From an uncultured Lachnospiraceae bacterium (GTDB lineage: Bacteria; Bacillota; Clostridia; Lachnospirales; Lachnospiraceae): a stretch of 64,000 bases of DNA. Under the pieces are notes generated by a model. It was not told the origin of the DNA. It saw nothing but the letters and a program-made list of their open reading frames with translations, and ran no database searches. Position 1 is the stretch's first letter; every line of letters begins with the position of its first letter. Made by a program: the position numbers and the translations under genes. Location: positions 48,288 to 112,287 of the forward strand of contig CAMJHQ010000009.1 in assembly GCA_946405625.1 (NCBI GenBank). The letters are read 5' to 3'. Below are positions 42,433-50,868 of the stretch, in pieces.

Positions 42433-43776
42433 ATGAATCTGAAGAAGATAAAAATAGACAATGAAAAGATAATAAGTACGCTGGATGTTCTCCTGCCGTT
42501 TATCTTCGGGATGATATATCTTATATGGTCAAGATATATTGTTATAGGCGGTGGTGATGATGAATTCATGAGATATGATATTGCCAGGTACATATATGAT
42601 AACAGAAAGCTTCCCTGGGTAGATGACCCTGTACTCTGCAGTTCAAATATCTGGGGAATATCTTATGCCAACAGGCCGATGCTGAGCTTTGTCATATCGG
42701 CCGTTTTTATGTGGATATCGGCAGCCTTCGGCTATACTGATGAATTTTCTCTTATGTATGCTGCAAGGCTTACAAGTGTCCTGTCTTCGGTTGTTACGAT
42801 TATTTTCCTTATCAAAATATCGGAGAAGATAGGATTGAAAAGCAGATATCTTCTTCCGATATGCTTCGGTCTTATACCGGAATTCGCATTTCTGTCGGGA
42901 TATGTTAATTCGGATTCTCTTGCCATTATGTCGGTTGCAATGACAATCTACTTCTGGTATACGGGACTTGAATCCGCGTGGGACAGAAAAAGCATTATAG
43001 GTATAACGATAAGTCTTGCAATATGCATGGCGTCTTATCAGAATGTTTATGGTTTTATTCTTGTCAGCGGAATACTCTTTCTGTTCAGCAGCTTTATCAT
43101 CAGCAAAAATGGAGGAAGAAAGTTCTCAAAGGCATTTCTTATAGGATTGGGAATTATTGCGGCGGTACTTGTACTGTCGGGATGGTGGTACCTGAGAAAT
43201 GCAATACATTATGGAGGAGATTTCTCAGGAAGAGAAGCAATGCACAGAATGGCGGAACAGTATGCAGTGCCTGAACTGAAGCCTAGCAATAAGCAATCTC
43301 TCTATGAGCAGGGTGTGAGTGTTATGACCATGCTATTTTCTATGGGATGGATCTCGGGTTCGATGTATTCGGTTATAGGAAACTTCAGGATATTTGAAGG
43401 AAATGATGTTCAGCTTCAGATATATTCATTCCTCATTAAAGCAGTACTTGTAATAATCGCACTGGGGGTTATTGCATATTGTGTAAAGGTTATCAGGGAA
43501 TGTATAAAGCATAAGTCGGATAAGGGAAGCAATATAATGGATATCCATCTTCTTCTGGGTGCATTTATTGTTGTACTTCTCAGTTTTATTTATTCATATT
43601 TTGATGACTTTCAGCTTGCGGGAAGATATATAGTTCCGGCACTTATCCCGGTTCTTATATGGTTCAGCCGCGGAGCGGAATATGCACTGAAAAAGTTTCC
43701 GCCGATTGTGGAAAGGATTACATTTCTTGTAATAGTTATAATCTTTTCATCTTTAAATCTGATGTCATTAAATTAA
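42433..43776 (+). CDS. Polytopic membrane protein, GT39/ArnT- or DUF2142-like
   Basis: A 447-residue protein with about 10-11 membrane helices. Near the N-terminus an external loop carries GGDDEFMRYDIARYIYDNRKLPW, like the acidic catalytic loop of polyprenyl-phosphate-dependent glycosyltransferases (DDExxHxxxAR type). A second conserved-looking loop is WWYLRNAIHYGGDFSGREA. It may transfer a sugar to an envelope molecule. It starts 10 bp after the CobW-type gene without a good ribosome-binding site, suggesting coupling. Confidence 0.7.
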   Translation: MNLKKIKIDNEKIISTLDVLLPFIFGMIYLIWSRYIVIGGGDDEFMRYDIARYIYDNRKLPWVDDPVLCSSNIWGISYANRPMLSFVISAVFMWISAAFGYTDEFSLMYAARLTSVLSSVVTIIFLIKISEKIGLKSRYLLPICFGLIPEFAFLSGYVNSDSLAIMSVAMTIYFWYTGLESAWDRKSIIGITISLAICMASYQNVYGFILVSGILFLFSSFIISKNGGRKFSKAFLIGLGIIAAVLVLSGWWYLRNAIHYGGDFSGREAMHRMAEQYAVPELKPSNKQSLYEQGVSVMTMLFSMGWISGSMYSVIGNFRIFEGNDVQLQIYSFLIKAVLVIIALGVIAYCVKVIRECIKHKSDKGSNIMDIHLLLGAFIVVLLSFIYSYFDDFQLAGRYIVPALIPVLIWFSRGAEYALKKFPPIVERITFLVIVIIFSSLNLMSLN

Positions 43777-43870
43777 TAAAATTTTGTGCTTGCGATAAGA
43801 TATGCGGCACTGATATTATGATGAAATGTATGGCGGCGTTTCTGCGGAAATATGAATTACAGCTGCGGGA

Positions 43871-43918
43871 ATACAGATCTAAATTATCAAATACAGATCT
43901 AAATTATCAAATACAGAT
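43871..43918. repeat. 20-bp tandem repeat, 2.4 copies
   Basis: ATACAGATCTAAATTATCAA at 43871-43890 and 43891-43910, then ATACAGAT to 43918. It lies about 90 bp before the GH39 gene in a gap with no gene. Confidence 0.93.
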
Positions 43919-44004
43919 ACAAAGTATCATAAAAACAGCATAGTCGAACCTGAAGAGAGGGTATAGAAAGACTATGACTTTATATATAAGTAGGGGAAGG
44001 AAAA

Positions 44005-45504
44005 ATGAACGAGAAGATAGTAATTGAATTAAATACTAAAATTCCTTTTAACAATAATGTTGATTTCTGTGTAGGAACCGGACGTCTCGGACTTGCACTT
44101 ACTGAGGAATATCTCAGCGAGTTGAAGTTTGTACAGGATGAGATAGGTTTCAAGTATATCAGAGGACATGGACTCTTCAGTGATGATGTGGCTATATATC
44201 ATGAGTATGAAGAGGACGGTGTTAAGAAGGTAGAATATAATTATACTTACCTTGACAGGATATTCGATAAGTTTATCGAGCTGAATATCCGTCCATATCT
44301 CGAACTTGGCTTTATGCCATATGAGATGGCAAGCGGAACACAGACGGTTTTCTACTGGAAGGGAAATACAACCCCGCCGAAGGATTATAAGCTTTGGACC
44401 GATATGGTAATTGCACTGCTTAAGCATCTTCGCGGTCGTTATGGAGAAGAAGTACTTGAGTGGCCGATAGAAGTTTGGAATGAGCCGAATCTTCCGGGCT
44501 TCTGGTATAAGGCTGATATGCAGGAGTATTTCAAGCTTTTCAAGGAAACATTTAATGCAATAAAGACATATGACAGCCGATTCAAGGTTGGAGGTCCTGC
44601 TATCTGCGGTGTTAAGGATGCAGAATGGATACAGGGATTTCTTGAATTTTGTAAAGCCGAAGGATTAACTCCGGATAATATAACGAGACATCACTATACT
44701 GTTGAATTCCCGGAAAGAGTCGGACATTATGATTATCATAAGCTTGAAGATTCAGAGATGAGATTTGATAATCTTCAGTCAACAAGAGATATAGTTGATT
44801 CCTTCGAGGAATATAAGGGAACGCCGATACACATAACTGAGTTCAGTACATCTTATACACCTAAGGGTGTGATACATGATACAAATTTAAATGCAGCATA
44901 TCTTGCAGAGCAGCTTTCACGTATCGGAGATATGAATGAGGCATATTCCTATTGGACTTTCGGAGATGTTTTCGAAGAGCAGGGAGTTCCGGATTCGCTG
45001 TTCCACGGAGGCTTCGGAATGGTTGCTGCGGGAAATATACCGAAGCCGGCCTTCTGGACTTTCTCCTTCTATAAGCAGCTGAAGAATTTCGGAAGTGAAT
45101 GTGTATTCAGGGATAAGACATCTGTGATCGTAAAAAGTGAAAAGGGTTATGCAGGAATTCTCTGGAATATTCAGAGTGATGCTTATACAAGAGATATTGA
45201 GCTTCCGGTCGAGGCAAATAAAGATGGATTTACATTTATCACTAAAACGGTTGATGAAGAGTGCTGTAATCCGCTCAAGCTGTGGCATGATCTTGGTGAG
45301 CCGGCATATCCGGTAAAGGAAGAGACCGAACTTATTAAGAGTGCTGCATATCCGTTGGTTCAGAGTGCGGTAGTAAATACAGCCAATGATAAGGCAGAGC
45401 TTTCAATCAGCGTTAAGAAGAACGGAGTTGTATATTTTGAATTGTCTCATAGAACATTTACACCGGATCGCGGTTATGATTATGAGAGGGCTTTGAAGGC
45501 CTGA
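44005..45504 (+). CDS. GH39 beta-xylosidase (XynB-like)
   Basis: A 499-residue glycoside hydrolase: a (beta/alpha)8 barrel with acid/base Glu160 in EVWNEPNLPGFW and nucleophile Glu279 in HITEFSTSY, both typical of GH39, then a C-terminal beta domain. No signal peptide, so it should cleave xylo-oligosaccharides inside the cell. It supplies xylose to the isomerase/XylB route. A ribosome-binding site (GGGGAAGG) precedes the ATG. Length matches family members of about 500 residues. Confidence 0.92.
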   Translation: MNEKIVIELNTKIPFNNNVDFCVGTGRLGLALTEEYLSELKFVQDEIGFKYIRGHGLFSDDVAIYHEYEEDGVKKVEYNYTYLDRIFDKFIELNIRPYLELGFMPYEMASGTQTVFYWKGNTTPPKDYKLWTDMVIALLKHLRGRYGEEVLEWPIEVWNEPNLPGFWYKADMQEYFKLFKETFNAIKTYDSRFKVGGPAICGVKDAEWIQGFLEFCKAEGLTPDNITRHHYTVEFPERVGHYDYHKLEDSEMRFDNLQSTRDIVDSFEEYKGTPIHITEFSTSYTPKGVIHDTNLNAAYLAEQLSRIGDMNEAYSYWTFGDVFEEQGVPDSLFHGGFGMVAAGNIPKPAFWTFSFYKQLKNFGSECVFRDKTSVIVKSEKGYAGILWNIQSDAYTRDIELPVEANKDGFTFITKTVDEECCNPLKLWHDLGEPAYPVKEETELIKSAAYPLVQSAVVNTANDKAELSISVKKNGVVYFELSHRTFTPDRGYDYERALKA

Positions 45505-45572
45505 AAAGACGGAGTTACTATTATATATACGGCGAAATGAAAACCGTATAGTCAGTAATATAGTATATAGTC

Positions 45573-45616
45573 GAAGAGACAGTACCTTGTCCCGAAAGTA
45601 CTGTCTCTTCTGTTTG
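45573..45616 (+). terminator. Terminator after the GH39 gene
   Basis: Perfect 13-bp stem GAAGAGACAGTAC (45573-45585) / GTACTGTCTCTTC (45598-45610) followed by a short T run. Confidence 0.85.
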
Positions 45617-45832
45617 ATATGTTATAAAATTGTGTGGAAGGTGAAAGCTAGTAAAAAACTAACTTTCGATTTCTCCGATTGGGTTCGGCAATCGAAGATG
45701 ATATTATAATGCAGTATTTTCGCAGAAAAGTCTTTAATTTTTCTTTAAATCTTGACAATGTTAATATTTTATTCAGGAGATTCTAAAGATCATGGTAATT
45801 GTGATAGAATTATCAGTCGAGGTGATAATGAA

Positions 45833-46378
45833 ATGAATATTTCGGTTATTAGATCAAAGAGAAAAACTATTGCGATTCATATAAAGTCAGCAGATGAGGT
45901 TATTGTACGGGCACCGTACAGAATGCCGGACAAAGACATACAGAGCTTTGTGGACAAGCATAGAGATTGGATTGAAAAAAAGCTTGAGAACATCAGACAG
46001 CTTATTGAAAAATCGGACAGTATCGGAAAACTGACAGAGGCAGAGCTTGAGGAGCTTGTATTCTCTGCAGGCAGAGTTATTCCGGAGAGGGTAAAGCTGT
46101 ATGCTCCGATGGTAGGTGTTGATTACGGCCGTATTACGATCAGGAATCAGAAGACCCGATGGGGAAGCTGCAGTTCAAATGGCAATTTAAGTTTTAATGT
46201 TGCACTTATGAGAGTTCCTCTTGAAATCCTGGACTATGTTGTGGTTCATGAACTTTGTCACAGAAAAGAAATGAACCACTCAAAGCGTTTCTGGAGTGAG
46301 GTCGAGAAGATCATTCCGGATTATAAACAACGCGAAAAGTGGCTCAAGGATAATGCATATTTAATCGGCATTTCTTAA
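45833..46378 (+). CDS. YgjP-like M48-type metallopeptidase
   Basis: About 181 residues from ATG 45833 (GAGGTG 8 bp upstream; a longer in-frame start has no site). The zinc site is HELCHRKEMNHSKRFW, an HExxH plus downstream His and Glu. KTRWGSCSSNGNLSFN upstream is the family's second conserved block. Members are usually annotated as YgjP/WLM-type predicted metal-dependent hydrolases, function unclear. It overlaps the convergent CmpB-like gene by 18 bp. Confidence 0.88.
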   Translation: MNISVIRSKRKTIAIHIKSADEVIVRAPYRMPDKDIQSFVDKHRDWIEKKLENIRQLIEKSDSIGKLTEAELEELVFSAGRVIPERVKLYAPMVGVDYGRITIRNQKTRWGSCSSNGNLSFNVALMRVPLEILDYVVVHELCHRKEMNHSKRFWSEVEKIIPDYKQREKWLKDNAYLIGIS

Positions 46379-47212
46379 TTTATCCAGGATATCCTGGTAC
46401 ATTTTACTTCCTTTCTTAGAAAGGGATTTTATTACTCTTCCCATTCCGAAGATACGCTGATAACGGATGAGAATTTTCAGATGTTTGTAGCTGTCTTCAA
46501 GGTCAGCCTTGGTTTTGTCCATGCGTTCTTTCAGTTCAGCTTTGGTCTGTTCAACCTTTTCATGTGAATCGTTTATTTTTTCAACTGTCTTAATAGTATT
46601 AGTTCCGATGAATTCGGACATGCCGTCACTGAGACGCTGAATTGCCAATTCCATATCACGCATTTTACTAAGCTGTTTGTTGAGCTTAAGGACTGTGAGA
46701 ACAGTGATTATCAGATCTATAAGAAATATAAGATAGCAGGCGGACAGTATTATGATTCCAATCCTTAAGGGGACTTTATGAACAGTTTTTTCGAAAAAAG
46801 GCTGAATAACCCTTAGTACAAATGCGATTCCGAGTCCCCAATAGATACTGAATTCAAGACAGATGTATCCGTTCAGATTAAAACGGCGGTCTCTGTAATC
46901 CCACCATCTTGCATGGAAGAATCTATCCAGAAGAAATCCGGCAATCAGTTCGATCAGCGTTGCAAAGATGATTCCTATGATGAAAAGCATTACAGTGCTT
47001 GCCTTTGAAAGATCTGTTTCAAAGCCGAAGAACTTTCCGCATAAATTAAGCACCATGAGAACCATAAGAACTCCGGAACCGTAAACCGGACAGAGAGGAC
47101 CGTTCAGGAAGCCTCTGTTAACAACGCGGCCCATGGTGACAGCGTGATAGCTGACTTCGATCATCCATCCTATAATTGAATAAATCATAAAATACCAAAG
47201 AAAGTCATACAT
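46361..47212 (-). CDS. Putative ABC-transporter type IV (CmpB-like) membrane protein
   Basis: A 283-residue protein with five or six hydrophobic segments. It has the family features YSIIGWMIEVSYHAVTMGRVVNRGFLNGPLCPVYGSG near the N-terminus and RWWDYRDRRFNLNGYICLEFSIYWG in the middle. A cytoplasmic coiled coil follows (about 190-250, TKAELKERMDKTKADLEDSYKHL). The family's name implies transport, but evidence is thin. Its 3' end overlaps that of the YgjP-like gene. Confidence 0.82.
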   Translation of the reverse strand: MYDFLWYFMIYSIIGWMIEVSYHAVTMGRVVNRGFLNGPLCPVYGSGVLMVLMVLNLCGKFFGFETDLSKASTVMLFIIGIIFATLIELIAGFLLDRFFHARWWDYRDRRFNLNGYICLEFSIYWGLGIAFVLRVIQPFFEKTVHKVPLRIGIIILSACYLIFLIDLIITVLTVLKLNKQLSKMRDMELAIQRLSDGMSEFIGTNTIKTVEKINDSHEKVEQTKAELKERMDKTKADLEDSYKHLKILIRYQRIFGMGRVIKSLSKKGSKMYQDILDKLRNAD

Positions 47213-47512
47213 TTCTTATATACTCCGTTGTCATATCTACTTTATACAGCATATATATTATAACACGATGGATTCTCAGTTACATATGTAAGGGAGAAAT
47301 ATAAGTATAAATAAATAAAAAGGCAAGAAAAAAGCACCCATTCGGGTGCTTCTTCTTTACACTATTAATCTATAAACCTTTGAGAGAAATATGTTATCGA
47401 TTCTTCAATTGGCTTAACTGTATATTACTACAACCCTATATGTAAGTGTTTAAGAGTTTGAAAATAATTTGTAAACATACTGTTAACAGTGTAAATGCTT
47501 TAAAAACGCGGT
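47213..47512. other. 300-bp gap between GH1 gene and CmpB-like gene
   Basis: Apart from the terminator at 47332-47351 nothing gene-like is visible. The rest is A/T-rich, with the CmpB-like promoter probably near 47220-47280. Confidence 0.7.
47332..47360. terminator. Terminator downstream of the GH1 gene
   Basis: Stem AAGCACCC (47332-47339) / GGGTGCTT (47344-47351) with loop ATTC. The minus strand continues into TTTTTTC, the plus strand into CTTCTTT. Confidence 0.85.
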
Positions 47513-48853
47513 TTATAGGTTTTCTCCGTTGCTTTCAATCACTTCTTTATACCAATAACCTGAATCTTTGATGATCCTTGTCTGGTCTCTGTAATCAACA
47601 TAGATAAGGCCGAATCTCATATCATAACCTTCAGCCCATTCGAAGTTATCCATAGCTGACCAGTACATATAACCCATAAGAGGAATTCCGTCATCAGCAG
47701 CTCTCTTATATTCAAGAAGATATCTGTTTATGAAATCGATACGCTGCGGATCATGAACTTTTCCGTCAAGGGATATGCAGTCAGTTGCAGCCATTCCGTT
47801 TTCTGTCATAAGGATAGGCAGGCCGTATCTTTCATACATAAACTTAGGTGACCAGTAAAGAACCTTCGGATCAACCAGCCATCTGAGTGCAGTACGAGGA
47901 ATACCGATATATTCGTTGTCCATATATCCGTTATCTACCAGATCGGCGGCACTGTAATAAATATTCATTCCGTAGAAATCGATCGGCTGAGAGATGAGCT
48001 CCATATCACCGGGCTTAATCTCAGGCATCGCATCGCCGAATATTTCATAAGCTTCATCAGGATACTTACCGAGACAGATAGGATCCGAATAAAGTGAAAG
48101 TGAGAAATACTTACCGTTTAATGAGAAGCTTGCTTTACGAGCTGCTTCAATATCTTCGGGTGAGTCGGACTTAGGAATATGAACAGGTCCGACAGGAGCA
48201 TAGCCTATAACCGGTTCGGTTTTAGCGCTGCTTCTGATATATTTTACAGCTCTTCCATGTGCCAGAAGTGTGTTATGTACCATTATCATACATGTTTTAT
48301 CATCGCACTGAAGGAAAGGTGCATGTCCACCGACACTGTAACCTAATCCCAGGAAGCACTGTGGCTCGTTAAATGTAATCCAGTACTTTACTCTGTCTGA
48401 CAGAGCATCCACAACAATCTTTGTATAGTCCTCAAACCACTCAGGAAAATCAGGATTGCCAAATCCACCTTTCATATATAGTTCGTAAGGAAGATCCCAA
48501 TGGAAAAGAGTTACAAGAGGAGTTATTCCCGCTGCAATAAGTTCATCAACAAGGTCGCTGTAGAACTTGATACCCTTCTCGTTAACGTCACCGGTTCCGT
48601 TAGGTATGATACGTGGCCAGCTTACAGAAAATCTGTAATACTTAAGACCCATTTCCTTGAAGAGTTTGATATCTTCTTTAAATCTGTGATAATGATCACA
48701 AGCTTCGTTGCCGTTCTCTCCATGAACGACACGTCCATTAACAGATGAAGTCACATCCCAAACGCTGAGTCCTTTACCGTCGGCGTTGTATGCACCTTCA
48801 ACCTGATATGCCGCAGTAGCTGCGCCCCACATAAAGTCTTTTGAAAATCCCAT
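47513..48853 (-). CDS. GH1 beta-glucosidase
   Basis: A 446-residue intracellular glycosidase with the N-terminal signature FMWGAATAAYQVEGA (7-21), acid/base Glu163 in TFNEPQ and nucleophile Glu in ILMTENGMA (about 352). It hydrolyses cellobiose and related beta-glucosides; 6-phospho specificity is less likely because no PTS genes are nearby. GGAG lies 10 bp before the ATG. It is monocistronic. Confidence 0.94.
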   Translation of the reverse strand: MGFSKDFMWGAATAAYQVEGAYNADGKGLSVWDVTSSVNGRVVHGENGNEACDHYHRFKEDIKLFKEMGLKYYRFSVSWPRIIPNGTGDVNEKGIKFYSDLVDELIAAGITPLVTLFHWDLPYELYMKGGFGNPDFPEWFEDYTKIVVDALSDRVKYWITFNEPQCFLGLGYSVGGHAPFLQCDDKTCMIMVHNTLLAHGRAVKYIRSSAKTEPVIGYAPVGPVHIPKSDSPEDIEAARKASFSLNGKYFSLSLYSDPICLGKYPDEAYEIFGDAMPEIKPGDMELISQPIDFYGMNIYYSAADLVDNGYMDNEYIGIPRTALRWLVDPKVLYWSPKFMYERYGLPILMTENGMAATDCISLDGKVHDPQRIDFINRYLLEYKRAADDGIPLMGYMYWSAMDNFEWAEGYDMRFGLIYVDYRDQTRIIKDSGYWYKEVIESNGENL

Positions 48854-49000
48854 AGCTTAAATACTCCTGTAAATATAATTTTTGCGCTACAGCAATAATA
48901 TAACATAAATGTTATTTAAGGAATACCGTATTCATGTCATAAATATTAGCATTATATGTCATTTGGAATTAAAAAGGGCGAATGATGAGGATATAATTAA

Positions 49001-49034
49001 AGTGCCCTTACAGATACATTTCCGTAAGGGCACT
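49001..49034 (-). terminator. Terminator of the MFS gene
   Basis: Stem AGTGCCCTTAC (49001-49011) / GTAAGGGCACT (49024-49034); the minus-strand continuation is T-rich. Confidence 0.85.
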
Positions 49035-49061
49035 GCATTATTTAAAAATATTTTAATCGGT

Positions 49062-50336
49062 CTATTCCGAGTAACTGTATTTACTCAGCTTGTGACCAAA
49101 GACGAGACACATGACCGTTCCCATTATACCAAGTATAAACATCATAAGTGCTGCACCTGATCCTTTACCGCTTCCGAAAAGGAAATACATTGTTCCCGGC
49201 ACATCCTTCATTATCGGTTCACAGACATAGTCGACCATGAATCCGCCGAATGTGAGACCTAACGGGATTGTAAAGAACTGCAATGTATTTCGACAGGCAT
49301 ATACGCGGCCCTGAAGTCTTGCCGGTATGGAATTCCTCATGATCACATTTTGATTTGCGGCCATGACCGGAACAAATATCCATCCGAGTATCTGACCAAG
49401 ACACCAGATAAACGGATATCTTGAAAATGCGAGCAGATAGTTTTCGGTTGCCAGTGAAAAGAGCATCGACAGATATATGACACGCACACGATTCCTGGGT
49501 TTTGGAAGAACCGTTACAAGAAGGCTTCCAGCGACCATTGCTATTCCGGAGCAGGAGGTTACGATACCGAGCATTACATCACCACCCTGTGGGTTTGGGA
49601 TTATGAGTGCAGGAAGAACCGCATCGAATGCTGATGCTACAAAGTTGACGCCTGCCATAAAAAGTATGATATACAGGATCATCGGATTGTCTTTTAGGAA
49701 CATCAGTCCTTCCTTTGCAAGGCTCAGAACACTTCCCTCATTTTCCTTCTTATCGGGAATTTCCGGAATAGAAATAAAAAATTTAAGTGCCGTAAATGCG
49801 ATTGCAAAGGTTATCAGATCGATCATTATAGCAGCATCAAGTCCCGCAAGTCCGTAGACTGCAGCTGCGATTAGAGGATTACCTATTGTTATAAGTGATC
49901 TTGACAGCTGTTGAAGGCCGCCTGTTTTCTGATAATATTCCTTCGGAATGATCATCGTATAGGCTACTTCCGAAGCAGGCTGCTGAACTGTATTCATCAG
50001 ACCTGAAACTGCATTTATCAGATATAGATGCCATATCGCGAGAGTATCCGTCTTATATAGCACAAATACAGTTATCGTAGTAAGTGCAGCCAGAAGATCG
50101 CAGACCAGCATCGTCTTCTTCTTGTCTAACTTATCGGTAAGCGCACCTGCAAATATGCTCATAAGTATATATGGTGTATATGTGCATATTCTGAGCGCGG
50201 CTGTCCCGAGTGCGGAACCTGTCGTATCATAAAGCCAAAGCGTCAGTGCAAATGCAGTAATTTCGCTTCCGAGCTGTGACAGACTCTGGGTACTCCAGAG
50301 AATATAAAAGTCTCTTAATTTATTTTTCGTTTTCAT
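49062..50336 (-). CDS. MFS transporter, drug-efflux (MefA-like) type
   Basis: A 424-residue, 12-helix major facilitator beginning with the FYILWSTQSLSQLGSEITAFAL pattern of the macrolide-efflux-like MFS branch, with FAGALTDKLDKKKTM after helix 2 (motif A). It probably exports a drug or metabolite; substrate unknown. TAAGGAG lies before the ATG. The long structured leader upstream suggests control after initiation of transcription. Confidence 0.88.
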   Translation of the reverse strand: MKTKNKLRDFYILWSTQSLSQLGSEITAFALTLWLYDTTGSALGTAALRICTYTPYILMSIFAGALTDKLDKKKTMLVCDLLAALTTITVFVLYKTDTLAIWHLYLINAVSGLMNTVQQPASEVAYTMIIPKEYYQKTGGLQQLSRSLITIGNPLIAAAVYGLAGLDAAIMIDLITFAIAFTALKFFISIPEIPDKKENEGSVLSLAKEGLMFLKDNPMILYIILFMAGVNFVASAFDAVLPALIIPNPQGGDVMLGIVTSCSGIAMVAGSLLVTVLPKPRNRVRVIYLSMLFSLATENYLLAFSRYPFIWCLGQILGWIFVPVMAANQNVIMRNSIPARLQGRVYACRNTLQFFTIPLGLTFGGFMVDYVCEPIMKDVPGTMYFLFGSGKGSGAALMMFILGIMGTVMCLVFGHKLSKYSYSE

Positions 50337-50396
50337 TTCTTTGCTCCTTAAATTTAAGTAATTTAGGTTCTGTATAAGTTGAACCTCTTTAGTAAA

Positions 50397-50467
50397 CAGA
50401 GCAAAGCCGAGGATCAGTTTTTATCCGAATTATCGGTTATCCTCCATACAGTCATCCTCAAGCTCTG
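50397..50467 (-). promoter_or_regulatory. Candidate attenuator structure in the MFS leader
   Basis: Minus-strand CAGAGC (50467-50462) and GAGGAT (50459-50454), at the end of the leader reading frame, can pair with ATCCTC (50414-50409) and GCTCTG (50402-50397). GGAGGAT (about 50446-50440) can compete for the same ATCCTC. A further hairpin AGGTTC/GAACCT lies at about 50369-50388. Alternative pairings are a usual feature of ribosome-controlled leaders. Confidence 0.45.
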
Positions 50468-50496
50468 CATGGAGCATATACTTCGCAGCGTCTCAT
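50458..50496 (-). CDS. Possible 12-residue leader peptide of the MFS gene
   Basis: ATG 50496 to TGA 50458 encodes MRRCEVYAPCRA. GGAGG (50510-50506) lies 9 bp upstream, a strong site for such a short frame. The 3' end lies inside the first arm of the leader hairpin, so a ribosome stalled here would alter folding. By position it resembles leader peptides of macrolide-resistance genes, but its sequence is unlike those I know. It is too short to test by coding statistics. Confidence 0.45.
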   Translation of the reverse strand: MRRCEVYAPCRA

Positions 50497-50574
50497 TCTG
50501 ATAAGCCTCCTTTATATGCATTGATATAGTCAGTTTCTTTATTTGTTTTTATCTGATTCATTTGTCTTAAGAGT

Positions 50575-50615
50575 AATATACATACAATATATTTAATTGT
50601 AAAGTGGTTCACTTT
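50575..50615 (-). promoter_or_regulatory. Promoter and operator-like repeat of the MFS gene
   Basis: Minus-strand TTTACA (50604-50599), an 18-bp spacer and TATATT (50580-50575). An inverted repeat AAAGTG-GTT-CACTTT (50601-50615) overlaps the -35, as an operator would. Confidence 0.55.
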
Positions 50616-50868
50616 GCTTAAACTGAAAATGAGACCGTTGATCCGATTGCCGGATAGATCATTTACATTACGAATTATAGAAAAAATAATACAAATAATG
50701 GAATATGCTTATCAGCAGTATTTCAAAAATAATTAAATGTTATAATCGAATTGATCAGGTACGGATAGGTTATATTCTGTAATTCACTATAGAGAAGGAC
50801 AAGATCAGTCTACATATTATGTATCGAATGATCCAAGTGATATGGTTGTAAATGATTGGGAGCAGTTT

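Larger units (their letters stand above)
50337..50868. other. 530-bp divergent gap holding the MFS leader and promoter
   Basis: The left half holds the MFS leader with a short reading frame and hairpins (see the separate entries). About 50575-50615 holds its promoter. The right part (50620-50841) is A/T-rich and has no recognisable gene; it probably contains the promoter of the 50869 gene. Confidence 0.7.

Noticed and set aside
43659..43943. Plus-strand 94-codon frame after the GT39-like gene
   Set aside because: It starts inside that gene in another frame and ends in the 20-bp repeat; no independent start site.
50413..50470. Second leader frame (18 codons, ATG at 50470, minus strand) before the MFS gene
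   Set aside because: No ribosome-binding site precedes it; the frame from 50496 has a strong one.
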